A DNA stretch of 62,000 bases from contig CM043943.1 of NCBI GenBank assembly GCA_014529385.2, positions 105,808,355-105,870,354 of the forward strand, in the 5' to 3' direction. Of the stretch, positions 22,612 to 33,596 are shown piece by piece; position 1 is the stretch's first letter; every line of letters starts with the position of its first letter. The notes beneath the pieces were generated by a model that was given only the letters and a program-made list of their open reading frames with translations, was not told where the DNA came from and did no database searches. A program made the position numbers and the translations under genes. Origin of the DNA: Adiantum capillus-veneris (taxonomy: Eukaryota; Streptophyta; Polypodiopsida; Polypodiales; Pteridaceae).

Positions 22612-22965
22612 GACTGCGATGCCTGCATGAAGCGGGTGAAGAAAGCCCTCAATGGAATATAGGGTATTGCTGCCTTCACTCATGGTGGGTTCCGTCGATC
22701 CAAAAGTACTGGTGAAATGTCTTCAGAAGATAGGGAAGAAGGTGGATCTTCAGGGCGGCAAGAGTCACTACATCCCCGACACAATGACCATCTAGACAAC
22801 CTCTAGTCATTCAACAGCAACTTCAAAGTTAGTAACAAGAGCAAGAACGGTCTAAAGGGCCAATTGCTGTCGTCAGATGTGGATGGAGATGAGGCAGCAT
22901 CACCGCCGGAAGTTAACTCTCACATCTTTAGTGATGAGAATGCCAACTCTTGCCGAGTTATGTGA
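22612..22965 (+). pseudogene. Captured HIPP-type metal-binding gene fragment
   Basis: The fragment begins immediately after an AG that looks like a splice acceptor (CCATAG). Frame 1 gives DCDACMKRVKKALNGI, the CxxC metal site and first helix of a heavy-metal-associated (HMA) domain. After a stop and a frame change it continues as VDPKVLVKCLQKIGKKVDL, the second half of the HMA fold. A third frame gives a hydrophilic linker ending SCRVM followed by TGA at 22963-22965, a CaaX box as in heavy-metal-associated isoprenylated plant proteins (HIPPs). The order HMA, linker, CaaX is that of a HIPP last exon. Two frameshifts and two stops show it is now a pseudogene; I infer transduplication from a host gene. 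Confidence 0.78.
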
Positions 22966-23035
22966 AAAATTATGTGTTAAATCAGTTTTAAGGTTCTTAT
23001 AATCCCTGTTAGTTTAGTTCTTTGTTTTTAATATA

Positions 23036-23095
23036 ACATAATTTACGTTAGATTTAGATTTATCTTATATTAGATTAGACTTAGGTTTATTTAGG

Positions 23096-23146
<51 letters not shown>

Positions 23147-23290
23147 GAAGAAGAGAGTTTTAACGTCGTAGCAAACTATCCCAAAAGACGTTAAAGATTA
23201 GGTTAGATGTAGACTTACGTTAAATTAGATTTAGGTTTATTTTTAGTTAGATTTACGTTTATTTAGATTTATGCTTATTTACGTTAGATC
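23036..23290. repeat. Direct repeat flanking captured gene, copy 2
   Basis: This copy matches 22405-22610 in blocks (ATTTACG/CTAGATTTAGATTTA, then AAGAAGAAGAGAGTTTTAACG, then GATTAGGTTAGATGTAGAC). A (CA)n tract at 23099-23143 is inserted. The two copies bracket the HIPP fragment. Confidence 0.7.
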
Positions 23291-23578
23291 GAGTCCACGC
23301 AAGAATTACTTACGGTTTAGGGTTTAGAGTTAGACGAACAGTGAAAAGATCTACTGTGAAAAGATGTTAAGATGCTGTGAAGTGCTACAGCTAGAGAAGA
23401 GGCAAAGGGGTTTTGTCCACTACATGCAGTATCATGTAGACGTGGGTCTGTAAATTTCTTGTACCCACAAATATAGGTATTGACCAATAAAGACGAGATT
23501 ATAACCCGGTGGTTCTGATCTCCGTGCACCTCTAGACCGAGGTGTGCGGGGATTGGACATGACTAGAGAATGTGAGGT

Positions 23579-23629
<51 letters not shown>
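23579..23629. repeat. (GA)n microsatellite
   Basis: This tract of about 50 bp is pure GA, just upstream of the first recognisable exon of the CACTA transposase gene. It may lie in its promoter or 5' UTR. Confidence 0.9.
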
Positions 23630-23632
<3 letters not shown>

Positions 23633-23711
23633 GACGAAGAATGCCAATAGAATATTAAATTTGTTGTCCAGGTTATAAGATTTTTATCCTCATTATGAGT
23701 AGTGCGAGGAT

Positions 23712-26700
23712 GTGGGACCGTCCAACCGAAACACCTATCTCTCAACGAGGGTCTTATGTCCTCTTAATCAATGCAAGCATGTTGTGCGATGGACAAGACG
23801 TGTTTCTTTGCAGCACGTTCGCGAATTTGGCGAGTTCGATCCATCTATTATAGATCGAGTTGTTGCCAATTATAACTCGTCGGACTCTGACGCTGGCCAA
23901 CAAGCAGCAATCTTGCAACCCAATAGACGTGTTCGCAGGCGCTTTGGTCAAGCAGCATATGTGAGGCCACAAGATGTAGCCTCTGACAGCTCGGGGGATG
24001 ATCATGCAGAGCACATTCCCAACGAGGCAATGTTTGAGCCCGAGATTGATGAAATGATCGAGACGATCATGGATTCAGAAAGGCTTATCTATGATGATAT
24101 GAAAAGTGAAGCCGATACGCCATTGTATAATGGAGCACGTATGTCTAGATTGAAAGCACTCCTGGTTCTTCTCAACATGCAGGCAAAGTTTGGATGGAGA
24201 GACACTAGCGTCACAGCGCTTTTCAGGTGATCTATTACAATTAGTTTACTTTAATAAAACTTTAAATGTATAATGATCTGATAGATTTTTACACGACTGT
24301 ATCGTATTTTTATGTTGTGTAGATTGCTTAAAGAGCACATACTACCAGCTGACAATGTGATGCCAGATTCCCGAGATGAATCAAGAAAGATTTTGCGAAA
24401 CTTGGGGATGGATTACAATTCTATCCACGCTTGTCCTAATGACTGCATTCTTTTCAGAGGGGAATACATAGACATGGAGAAGTGTCCGAAATGTGATTCC
24501 GAAAGATATCGAGTAGATCTCCACGGGACAAAAATTCCACAAAAGGTTTTGCGACATTTTCCTCTGCTTCCTCGCATCAAGCTTTTCTTCGAATGTAAGT
24601 CCATGGCCGCCCTAGCATCATGGGATGACAAGAATAAATCTTCGGATGGTGTGCTACGAATTCCTGCAGATTGCGCAGCCTGGAAACATATAGATGGAAC
24701 ATGGTCAGATTTTGCCAGGGAAGCTCGAAATTTGCGCTTAGGCCTATGGATGGCGTAAATCCATTTGGTCAAAGATCAACATCTTACAGGGTATAGCCCG
24801 TTGTCATCGTCAACTACAACATTCCCCCGTGGTTGACTACGAAGAAGGGGCACCTATGGCTAAGCTTGATTGTGCCAGGGCGATATAAAGTGGGGAATAT
24901 GGATGTGTATCTTCGTCCACTATTGGAAGAGCTACAACAATTGTGGATTGGCATAGAGGTGGTGGATATGAGCCGACACACAGGACGACGGAATGCTTTG
25001 ATCAGAGGCATTCTAATGTGGACCATGCATGACTATCCCGGGCTAACAGAATGCTCAGGTGATCTATTGACACTCCTCACTCAGACACTGTAAATCTTGT
25101 TTTTTCCCATAGTTGATCTATTATCATGTGTATACATGCAGGGCTTCAAACAAGCGGATACAGAGCATGTGTCACATGTGGACCTAGACTGAATGCACGT
25201 AGGGCGCCCTCACTGAAGAAGCAAATCTACGAAGGTCATCAAGCGTATCTTCCAGAGAATCATGTGTTACGCGACGGCTTTTTGGGAAGAGACACCAAGG
25301 ATGTGTGCACAAGCATGGTTAGAGCAGAAGGAGATGTGCGATGACGGATTGCCTCCAGGGATGAAGAGACTATCTCTATGGTACGAGTTACCATACTGGC
25401 CCCGACTCATGATCAATCACTTGCTCGATCCAATGCACATATTCAAGAATGTGGGTAATCTACTATGGGACCATCTGACCGGTAAGAAAGATACTTTGGG
25501 AGCCAGAGTTGACCTTAGAAATGTGGATCGTATGGAGCAATATTGGCCGCAAACAGCGTCTGATGGATCGATAAAACTCCTTGAAGCACCATGGATTTTC
25601 ACAGGAGCCCAAGAACGCAAAGTAAAAGAGACCATTCGATCTTTGCGGACCCCCACTGGCGTAATGCACTCGCTCCGAACGTGTTTTACTAAAGAAGAAA
25701 AGCTTACCGGTTTGAAGTCACACGATTGGCATAAAATGTGTCAGGTACGTTCATAGTGGACTTTAATATCATTGCATAAAATGTGGACTTTAATATCATT
25801 GTTGCACATACTTTACAGTTTATTTTACCGGTTGCCATTGAGGGATGTTTGTCTCTCGACATCCGTAACACAATCTACAAACTTGCAAAGCTGGTGCAAT
25901 GGATCTCACAAAAGGAGATCAACGTAGACTCCATACCATTCGCCAAACTAAATGCTGCGGAGCTTGTGTGCATGTTTGAGAAACATTTTCCTACTACCAT
26001 GCTAACCATTCAGGTGCATCTTCTTGTTCACATAGTTGATGAGGTGGAAATAGTTGGCACAGTTCATTCCAGATGGATGTTCTTCTTAGAACGTTTCATG
26101 AAAACGCTTAAGGGATATGTGCGTCAAAAGGCACGTCCGGAGGGTAGCATGGCAGAAGGTTGGTTGGTATCAGAGTCCCTAGTGTACATTGGAGAGTGGC
26201 TAGACGGATTTGATAAAGCCCGGGACACGCTATGGCGAACCATAGATGATGAGCGCATATCTGGGATTGTCATGTGCAATCTCGGTGTTGAGAAGAAGAT
26301 GACGGAAGATCTAGAGGCTAAAATCAACCGATTTTGCATGCTTCACAATCCAGTGATGCAAAAGTGGATTTCACAATATGAGGATGCAAAGCAAGAGCGA
26401 CAAAGGGCACGAATCGAGTGGAGACGGGGAAGACGACCACCGATGCACTATCCGACGGTTCTGGAGAGCCTACCAACCTTCATGAGCTTAAGATGGTTGC
26501 ACAACCAATTGAAAAGCGCACAACAATGCGGTGACGAAGTGACTGAGGAAGAGTGGGAGTACTCTCGGGGTTGCGCGACCAAGGTAAGTTTGCAATGTAC
26601 GACTAGCTAGTGACTTTATTTCTAAACGTTTGAACGGCCACTCATAATCTTTGTTCGTTGTAGTATAAGTCATACACAGCAGCATGGTGTAAAGGTCGAC

Positions 26701-27416
26701 ATTTTAGGGTGGAACGAATCGACAAAAAGCGTTTTACTCAAGATTGTGGAATCATGGCAAAATTTGAACAGTCTAGTCGACGACGTTCCTCTGATGCAGA
26801 TCCTGTGGTGGCGGAACTCACTTACTTCGGCACGCTGCAAGAGATTTTGAGGATCGATTACAGAGGATTTTTTGTCGACTTGTTCGACGTGCAATGGTTC
26901 AAGATAATCATGGAGGGTCGCAACGCTACTGTGCGTAGAGGAGAGTCTGGTTTTCTTGAGGTGGATTCTACTAAGAAATGGACTGACCTAAGAGACACTT
27001 TCGTACTACCCGAGCATTGTGAACAAGTAAGTATGTAAATAGTTAACATCCCCCTTTTACAAGTTATGTGCTTGAAAGCTCTCATGTAAGTTATGTGGCT
27101 CTGGCAGGTAGTATTTCATCCTTCAAAGTCTACATCAAACTGGTGGTACGTCATAGAGGTAGCCCCTCGTAGTGCAAGGACGTATGAAGGCTACCATGTG
27201 CCAATCACAACGGCATCAATGGAGGAGATCAGAGAAGATGCTCAATCAAAAGCCGCTGCGGTGGTGCCAGACGAGCATCAAGATGCTACTACTCTATATG
27301 GGGTGCATGCAGAGGAGCTACAAAATGAAACAGAGGATATGTGTTTAAACGGAGAGCTCTATATAGATATAGGAAGTTATGCTGAGTTATGCGAGGATGA
27401 GAGAGAGATCTCTTAA
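23712..27416 (+). pseudogene. TNP2-like CACTA transposase
   Basis: The gene can be followed over six exons joined by GT-AG introns at 24227-24322, 25059-25141, 25745-25818, 26584-26663 and 27027-27107, all keeping frame. Exon 1 has the end of the transposase-associated region and its real start is not visible. Exon 2 has the TNP2 signature (IHACPNDCILFRGEY, then CPKC). Later exons carry LPYWPRLMINHLLDPMHIFKNV, the DUF4218 region (ILPVAIEGCLSLDIR ... RWMFFLERFMKTLKGYV) and the DUF4216 region (LTYFGTLQEILRIDYRGF ... SNWWYVIEVAPR). Lesions: a frameshift near 24754, a TAG near 24802 where Trp is expected, and a frame change near 25300. Otherwise remarkably complete. Confidence 0.92.
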
Positions 27417-27688
27417 AGCCACAAATATTGTATTTGAACAATTTTGCTCCGTGTTGTAAAAGCTCTGGCTCTCTAAGTACCTTCCATGGTGTATAACGCT
27501 CTTTTCTACTCGCGCTCACATCTTTTGATTGAAAATTCTGAGTTTTCCACTTGCCTCTTCTATCACTCAATTCATTGCGTCATTGTATTTATATGCGTCA
27601 TTACGTCATTGTATTTAATGGTCTTTGCGTCATTGTCTACTCTATTCATTCAATATTAAGTTAAAAAATTCGTGTGTTTAATGCAGGT

Positions 27689-28998
27689 ATGGATGATGAG
27701 GAGTTTCTTTCTTCATTGTCACCGCAGCAGAGACAGTGGTACGTGGAGCGTCATCGCTCTGGCGCATCATCGCGCGTTCCTACTCCATCCGCATCTCCCT
27801 CTATTTCGGAGCATTTGGCGCGCTCCGAAGCTTCGACGTCGACGAGACGAGCTTCACACTCGTCTAGACACCGGCGCTCTAGCGGTGGCGGTGGCGCTTG
27901 TTGTGGGGATTCCGCCACCGATGCCTCCACACCGCCTCGTGTTCGATGAGGCTCTTTACCCTCCCCTTCTTTGCCCGCCCCCACACCAGCCACAACATCG
28001 CCATCTACGCCAGGTTTTGCATGGCTGACTGTTCCTAGCAGCTACACACCTCTACCTACTCCGCCAGGGGCCACCCCACTCGACACTCCTCGCTTTGGGG
28101 CCCAGACGTCAATGGAGACACCTGACGTCCGTATCCCCATCGACACGCCGCTAGAGACCCCTGTCGGGACACCCAGGTTCACGCGTCACCGGCCAGAGGG
28201 CTTGCCTTACTCCGTCGACTTCAGCGGCGGCATCATCATGGATGATGACGGCAAGAAGGTGATGTCGCGCATGCGTGGTCTTTGCTCTCAGCTGTTTAGA
28301 CACTACATACTAAACAAATGGAGTGAAGTACCAAGTGATTTAAAAAACAGAGTCATCAGCATACTTCATGATGAGTTTCCCGTTCCAACACGGGATCAAC
28401 GCTTCAATGAAGACCTGATGAAGATTCGAATGCGCGAATACTGCAAACACAAGCGTTCCGAAGTGCAAAAACCAATCAAGCATGGGTGGAACACGCCAGA
28501 TTGGCTAGCCAAAGAAGATTGGAAGACTGCGAAAAAAGCAGCGCGCGAGAATCCCGACAAGTGGAAGCAACAAAAGGATGCAGCCAGAGCGCGAGTAGAG
28601 GCAGGGAGCTCGCACCACTTGGGGAGCGGTGGATGGGCATCATTTGAGGCCGATTTTGTAAGTGTTTTCGCATTGCTCTTTATGTTCGATAGTTTAGGGT
28701 TTATGAGTTTTTTAATTCTAACATAATGAATTCTTTGTATGTTTTGACAGTAGTCGATGACAGGACGTGATCCCACACCGTACGAGCGCAAGTACGTAGG
28801 CAGGAAGGGCTTAAACGCCCTGATGGACATTCTCAGTTCTCGCGGCGGCATGGTTAGTATTAGGGCTTACTCTTTTCTATTTTTTGTATTGTTTTATAAA
28901 TGTCGTTATATGTTTATACTTACTCAAAACTATCTTATTGTCTTTTTTTGCAGAATCCGACAGATACGCCGCTTGGACGCGATGAGACGTCTGACTAG
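27689..28998 (+). pseudogene. CACTA second gene (Transposase_24/TNPA-like)
   Basis: The frame starts at the ATG 27689 (MDDEEFLSSLSPQQRQWY), runs through Ser/Arg-rich sequence to an in-frame TGA at 27947-27949, and continues in the same frame through a Pro/Thr-rich region. It then has a conserved C-terminal half (LNKWSEVPSDLKNRVISIL ... WKQQKDAARARVEAGSSHHLGSGG) that resembles the plant Transposase_24 family of En/Spm elements. An intron at 28659-28753 must use the second of two AGs (CAGTAG) to avoid a stop. A further exon (MTGRDPTPYERKYV) and an intron at 28853-28953 precede a short last exon ending at 28998. Probable role: binding subterminal repeats, as TNPA does in En/Spm (inference). Confidence 0.8.
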
Positions 28999-28999
28999 A

Positions 29000-29377
29000 C
29001 GACGTCAGTTTAGCCGTAGCTAGATAGCATTAGTTTAGGGTTTCTCATAGCTTATGTATCATGAGACGGATTTTATACGTCTTTTTGAACCATGTATATT
29101 ATTACATTTGTCACCGCAGTTCATTTTGCCAATCAATTCTTTATGCCTATGATGTTGTACAATTGTCATTATTATATTTGCCAATCAATTCATTTTGCCT
29201 ATGATGTGTACAATTGTCAATTTTACGCTTGTCAATTTTGCAAACAATGCGTCTTGTGGGTGACTATTTTGGGTCTATTATCTACCCTTGCACTTTTTTT
29301 AAAAAGTGAATCAAGTACAATATGGTTGATGGATGGCAGGGCATTCAATGCTCTGTCACCAAAAAAAAATTCTCTCG
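29000..29377. other. CACTA 3' untranslated region
   Basis: This AT-rich stretch lies between the last exon and the right subterminal repeats. Imperfect direct repeats occur at about 29112-29235 (GCCAATCAATTC, GCCTATGATGT, ACAATTGTCA). No coding domain. Confidence 0.55.
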
Positions 29378-29640
29378 GGCGTCGCTATAACCGTCGCTAT
29401 TTATGGCTTTGTAGCGTCGCTATGAGCGTCGCTATAGACTTCTGTGTAAACGTCGCTATGAGCGTCGCTATAGACTTCTGTGTAAACGTCGCTATGACCG
29501 TCACTATGAGCGTCTCTATATAGCGACGCCTATAGCGACGCATATAGCGACGCTCTCGTAGCGACACTATTAGCGACGGTTTTAGCGACGCCAGGGGTTA
29601 TAAAAACCCAGTGTATTTCCGTCGCTAACAGCGTCACAAG
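29378..29640. repeat. Right subterminal repeat array of CACTA
   Basis: More than a dozen copies of CGTCGCTAT or its complement ATAGCGACG are packed in 260 bp. They include an exact 36-bp tandem duplication (29415-29450 and 29451-29486). The orientation of the motif flips near 29518, giving a potential large stem. These are the likely transposase or TNPA binding sites. Confidence 0.88.
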
Positions 29641-29664
29641 AGCACACAACCTCTTGTAGTGTAG

Positions 29665-30182
29665 GCCTTGAGTGTTTAGTTTCTATACTTGGTTCACTCG
29701 ATGTTTCCTCAGGTTCTGAATCCATTTCTCCCTGAGATTCCGTTTCTGATGTGTATTGGCCTGAAGCCTTTGAGGAATCATCGGTTTCACTCTCAGGTAG
29801 GTGTGCCTCTTTCTTATCATCGGATATTACATGCGCTACATTTAACATGTTTACTAGTGCAATGTGTGGTATCTCTTCCCCATCTGGTGTTACCCAGGTT
29901 GTTCCTCTAGCTCCCCATGTATCTATAGTTGCCGCTAGGTGTACCCAATCGACATTGTCTGACTCAGCCATTCCGGGTAGGATATCCATATAAGGAGAGT
30001 TCTCCCCAATATCCGTGTCTTTGTTACACGTGTAACAATACTGTAATGGAGCTGAGTGAATTGTTGTGTCTGATCGATTATCAATGATGAATTTATTTCC
30101 TAGAGGATGCGTTCGACCACTTAAAAGATCAACTCGAATGACAGCGTCTTGGAACTATAAGTAGACGTGGTTTTTGGACTAG
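29665..30182 (-). pseudogene. Gypsy acidic linker between protease and RT
   Basis: The frame open at 29665-29989 encodes a Glu/Ser/Asp-rich segment (EGEMDSEPEETSSEPS-like) whose last codons before 29665 are cut by the CACTA. The stretch 29990-30182 joins it to the protease with stops. Before the CACTA inserted, it read into the charged region upstream of RT at 21579. It has no catalytic motif. Confidence 0.7.
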
Positions 30183-31046
30183 TCATGCACCATTTTTTGC
30201 TTCCCTCATGAATGGACGCCCTAAGATCATCTCAAATGACATAGGATGCTTTGAAAAATCCATAACAATGAAAGTCTGCCTTACCTTGTGTCCCAAGACC
30301 TTGATCCTGAGATCCTTTAGCATTCCAATAGGCGTAACAATAGATCCATTAGCCATTTTTACCACTACGCTTGTGGCTTCAAGGTGAGGTCTCCCCATAG
30401 ACTCCCAACAACTCTTTGTCACCATGTTGACTCCCGCACCACCATCAAGGACCCCCTTTACAGTTAATCCTTTAGTAGTGATTGGTAGAGTAGCATTAGA
30501 TTCATCACCTTCAAAGTATTGCCCCAACTTGTTAACGGGTATTTCAATTACAGATTCATGTCCCGCTAGGTCAGATGGTGGTGCTAAATGTTCCTCATCA
30601 TTCATTACCGAGTCAGGTTTGTTCATATGTGCAAACTGTGGTAATCCAGCTTGTAATTCTCCATTGAGGAAGGCTCGAAGAGCTGAGACTAGCTCGGGGT
30701 CTTTATATAGTTTGGACATGATGGTGGTTCTAAATTCTGAAGACATGAAATCCATCAATTTGGCAATGTTTAACGGCACCTTTTGGCCTTGAGTCCCTTG
30801 ACGTGGGGAAGATGGGATCTCCATTTCTTCGATAGGATCAGGTAGTCCCTCTGTAAACATTCTTTCCATCAAGAAGTGAGTACGCCCACTTTCCCATGAC
30901 TTTAAGTCAGTTTCTTCTTGGATGACACTAGGTATGTCCAAGGGTCTATGGACTTGGTGAGGTTGTTGTTGTGTAGGGAACACGGTGTCTGTAATCTGGA
31001 TCTTCCTAGGTGCTGGTTCTAGATCCCTTTGGGTATCTTCTACCAA
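30183..31046 (-). pseudogene. Gypsy protease (canonical position)
   Basis: The retropepsin fold is visible as VKGVLDGGAGVNMV (active-site D-G-G-A where most enzymes have D-T/S-G-A), then PIGMLKDLRIKVLGHKVRQTFIVMDF and the C-terminal MILGRPFM. The N-terminal 160 residues are a hydrophilic linker. The open frame has no ATG (it opens at TTG), as expected for a piece of a gag-pol polyprotein. Thr/Ser to Gly next to the catalytic Asp could weaken activity. Confidence 0.85.
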
Positions 31047-31058
31047 ACTCCTTAAATG

Positions 31059-32111
31059 CTAGACTCGCTCAATCTCCTCTGTAGGGTTTGGGTAAGTTCC
31101 TATCTTCTTTTTGGATCCTGGCCATTGTGGCTCATGAAGATCTTCCTTGTTGGTTTCTATGTTAGTGGTCGTTTTGGTCTCCATGGTTTCACCTGAATCA
31201 GAATCTTCTTCAGGGCTGGGGTCTAACTTCGCTGCTTTTTGCGATCTCTTTCTTCGTGTTTTCCTCTTTTTCTGAGATTGGGCAATTGATGCCGTGTCTC
31301 TTTCCTCAAGAATATAATTTTGTTTTTGGAGCATCGATCGTGTGAGTGCGTTTACTGGTACTATGTTTATAGTTGGTGGTGTCCCATCAACAATCTCTAT
31401 TAAGTTCAATGGTGTGATTTTCGGTGCGTTTGGATTGTTAGGACACTGTGCGATCAAATGATCTATGCCACAATGATTACAAGTGAGTATTGGCATTGCC
31501 AATGCACTCCCTTGACTTGTTTGCATTAGTGCAACATTCTTTTGCATTCTAATGGGGCACTCAGCTACTCAATGTGGTCCACCACATTCGTAGCACTGAA
31601 GAGGTGGTCTCCTGGCAAAACTATTAATGTTTTGGCCTCTTGCTGCTAGCGCAGTAGCTTGATATACCGGTTTGATTTGTCCCCAATGGTCTTCCATATA
31701 GTACATGGGACACTCCTCAAGCATGTCGACTCCATAGGTGATACTAGAGTCTATGTCCTCTTCGCAATCTACATAAGTACTAGATGACTCGCAACCTATT
31801 TGGTTCATAGGTGTAACTCTTGGATGAGGGGGTTGCGGTCCTAGCACTGGAGGTGGCAACGATGTGGTTTGGACCACATTTTGGGTTCTAGGGACCATGT
31901 GCTGTAATGGCAACTGTTGCTCCATGGGTGGGGTAGGCATCAATGCAGGAACTCGAGGTGAGTCTGCCCAAGCTATAGGCGGTCTATTTTCCATGATGCG
32001 TTTAAGAATTAGGCAGTCCTTCGCTTGATGGCCATACCTACCACACGCGTTACAAGTCCCGTTAAACTTTACTCTGAAAGTAGGGCATTCACTCGTAGTA
32101 TGTGGGCCCAA
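31059..32111 (-). pseudogene. Gypsy gag C-terminus: CCHC zinc knuckles
   Basis: Two open frames separated by a stop near 31568 carry three zinc-knuckle motifs: CNACGRYGHQAKDC (standard CX2CX4HX4C), CYECGGPH...AEC (interrupted by the stop) and CNHCGIDHLIAQC, the last two with a CX2CX3HX4C spacing. Downstream is a Lys/Arg-rich segment (QKKRKTRRKRSQKAA). This is the nucleic-acid-binding nucleocapsid part of gag. Confidence 0.85.
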
Positions 32112-32129
32112 GAAAATTGAGCACCATTG

Positions 32130-33536
32130 TTACTCCCTTCTTGGATACATATGAGTGTTTTGTGGAGCACGATTACCCCTAAGGATTTCTTGGATGGCCT
32201 TGGTGAGATCTGCCAAAGTCATCTTAGATATCGTTTTCTCTTTCACGATTGGCTTTATCTTCATTGGCTCATGCCCTGACTCTTGCGAGCTACTAGACTT
32301 CGGCTCGGCAGACACTCTTTCTCCTGCAATCATTAAATTATCCTCCAATTGGATTGCATTCATGGTGACTGCTTCCCAAGTAGTGATACCTCTAATGACT
32401 AGGCCATTATAGATACTTTCATGTCGTAGTCCCCTAATGAATCTATCGAGAAATTGGTTGTTGTTGAATCGCTCGTTTGGATTACATCGAGAATTCAAAT
32501 TCTTTAGGCAACTAATGAAGTCTCTCACGGATTCACCTTCTTCTCGTTGGGCTTTCTGGAGCTGAGAGGCTACACCCCAAAGTACTCCCTCTCGTATGTG
32601 CTCTTTCAAGAACAATCTCCTAAGAGTAGAGTAGATCGTTTTCTCTTTTACTCTTAAGGTTCTATACCAATCTCCAGCCTTTCCGCTTAGGGTCAAACTC
32701 AAAGCCTTACACTTATGTAGCTCATTGTGCTCTTCCAAGGAATTGCACACATGTTCAAAGACTTCCATATGCTTTCTAGCATCTCCGTCTCCACTGAATT
32801 TCTGTGTGAGCTTAGCTACTTGAACTGCCTTGCTCCTAGGCTCTCTATCAGGTGCACTACGCATGTTTTCCGCAATAGAGTGACCGATAGTTTGAGCAAA
32901 TGCTGCCAAATCTCCTATTTGAGCAGGTATAATGGGTGTATGTGCTCCTGGAACCACATGTGAGATGGGAGTTGGCCTTGGCCTTGGCATACGCGCGGCT
33001 CTTGGGTCCCATATTTCGTATAGTGGTGTACCAGACGGTGGTCCAAAGTTTACAGGCGTGGCCCTAGGCATAGGGGGTGCCTGATATGGCATGTTATTAT
33101 TAAATGGCATGGCTCCACTTGTATAAGAGCTTGGATAATGCCATTGTGGATTGTAAGCTCTTGGAATAATCGGAGGTGTAGGAGCTACATGAGGCTGAGG
33201 TACGACAGGTGCACATGATTGATACATACATGTAGGTATAGTTGGGGGCACTGTGCTACTAGGCATCGGCGCAGTATTAACAAATGAAATCCATGGTGTA
33301 CTTCTTGTCATGCTCACCACTGGGATATGCATGGTAGTCGTAGTGTCATTAAGAGAAAGATGAGCTAGATCTGGGAAGGTAAAGTTGCCACTTGTGGGCT
33401 CAGATTGTACTGAGGCTCCTGGCGAAACAACATATGGAGGATCAATGGGGCTCACTGAGGGAGTCTCCATTTGTGATAGGGTTGGTTGGTTGGCCTTTCC
33501 CGTATCCAAGAATCTCATTAGGCCTGTTGAAGGCAT
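32130..33536 (-). pseudogene. Gypsy gag (capsid)
   Basis: The 468-residue frame starts from ATG 33536. A Pro/Thr-rich N-terminal half is followed by the Retrotrans_gag domain at about residues 225-400: AGDWYRTL, then SVRDFISCLKNLNSRCNPNERF, NQFLDRFIRGL and a C-terminal helix (WEAVTMNAIQLEDNL). It forms the structural particle with the zinc-knuckle segment that follows. The frame itself is intact, but stops on both sides separate it from the gag N-terminus and the zinc knuckles. Confidence 0.88.
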
Positions 33537-33596
33537 GTTGATCCCTGTGTTCTGTCTTTCTAACTCGACAATCCTATGGAGGACATGACAGACTTT

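Larger units (their letters stand above)
21583..29661 (+). mobile_element. CACTA (En/Spm) DNA transposon, 8.1 kb
   Basis: The element has perfect 12-bp terminal inverted repeats CACTACAAGAGG and a 3-bp target duplication TAG (21580-21582 and 29662-29664), both diagnostic of CACTA. Subterminal arrays built on TAGCGACGC/GCGTCGCTA lie at both ends. It carries two transposase-type genes on the plus strand, a TNP2-like gene (about 23712-27416) and a second gene with a plant Transposase_24/TNPA-like region (27689-28998), both broken by a few lesions, and a captured host gene fragment at 22612-22965. It sits in the pol region of the Gypsy element, so it is younger than that insertion. Confidence 0.95.

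Noticed and set aside
22460-23290. TTTAGGTTTA-rich blocks as telomeric repeats
   Set aside because: The plant telomere unit TTTAGGG is not present in tandem; these are irregular TTAGATTTAGG blocks within the CACTA.
23712-28998. Two domesticated host genes
   Set aside because: They lie within intact CACTA ends with a target duplication and carry stops and frameshifts, so they are transposon genes.
29378-29640. Regular repeats as a CRISPR-like array
   Set aside because: Motifs are short, overlapping and in both orientations, and they are CACTA subterminal sites in plant DNA.
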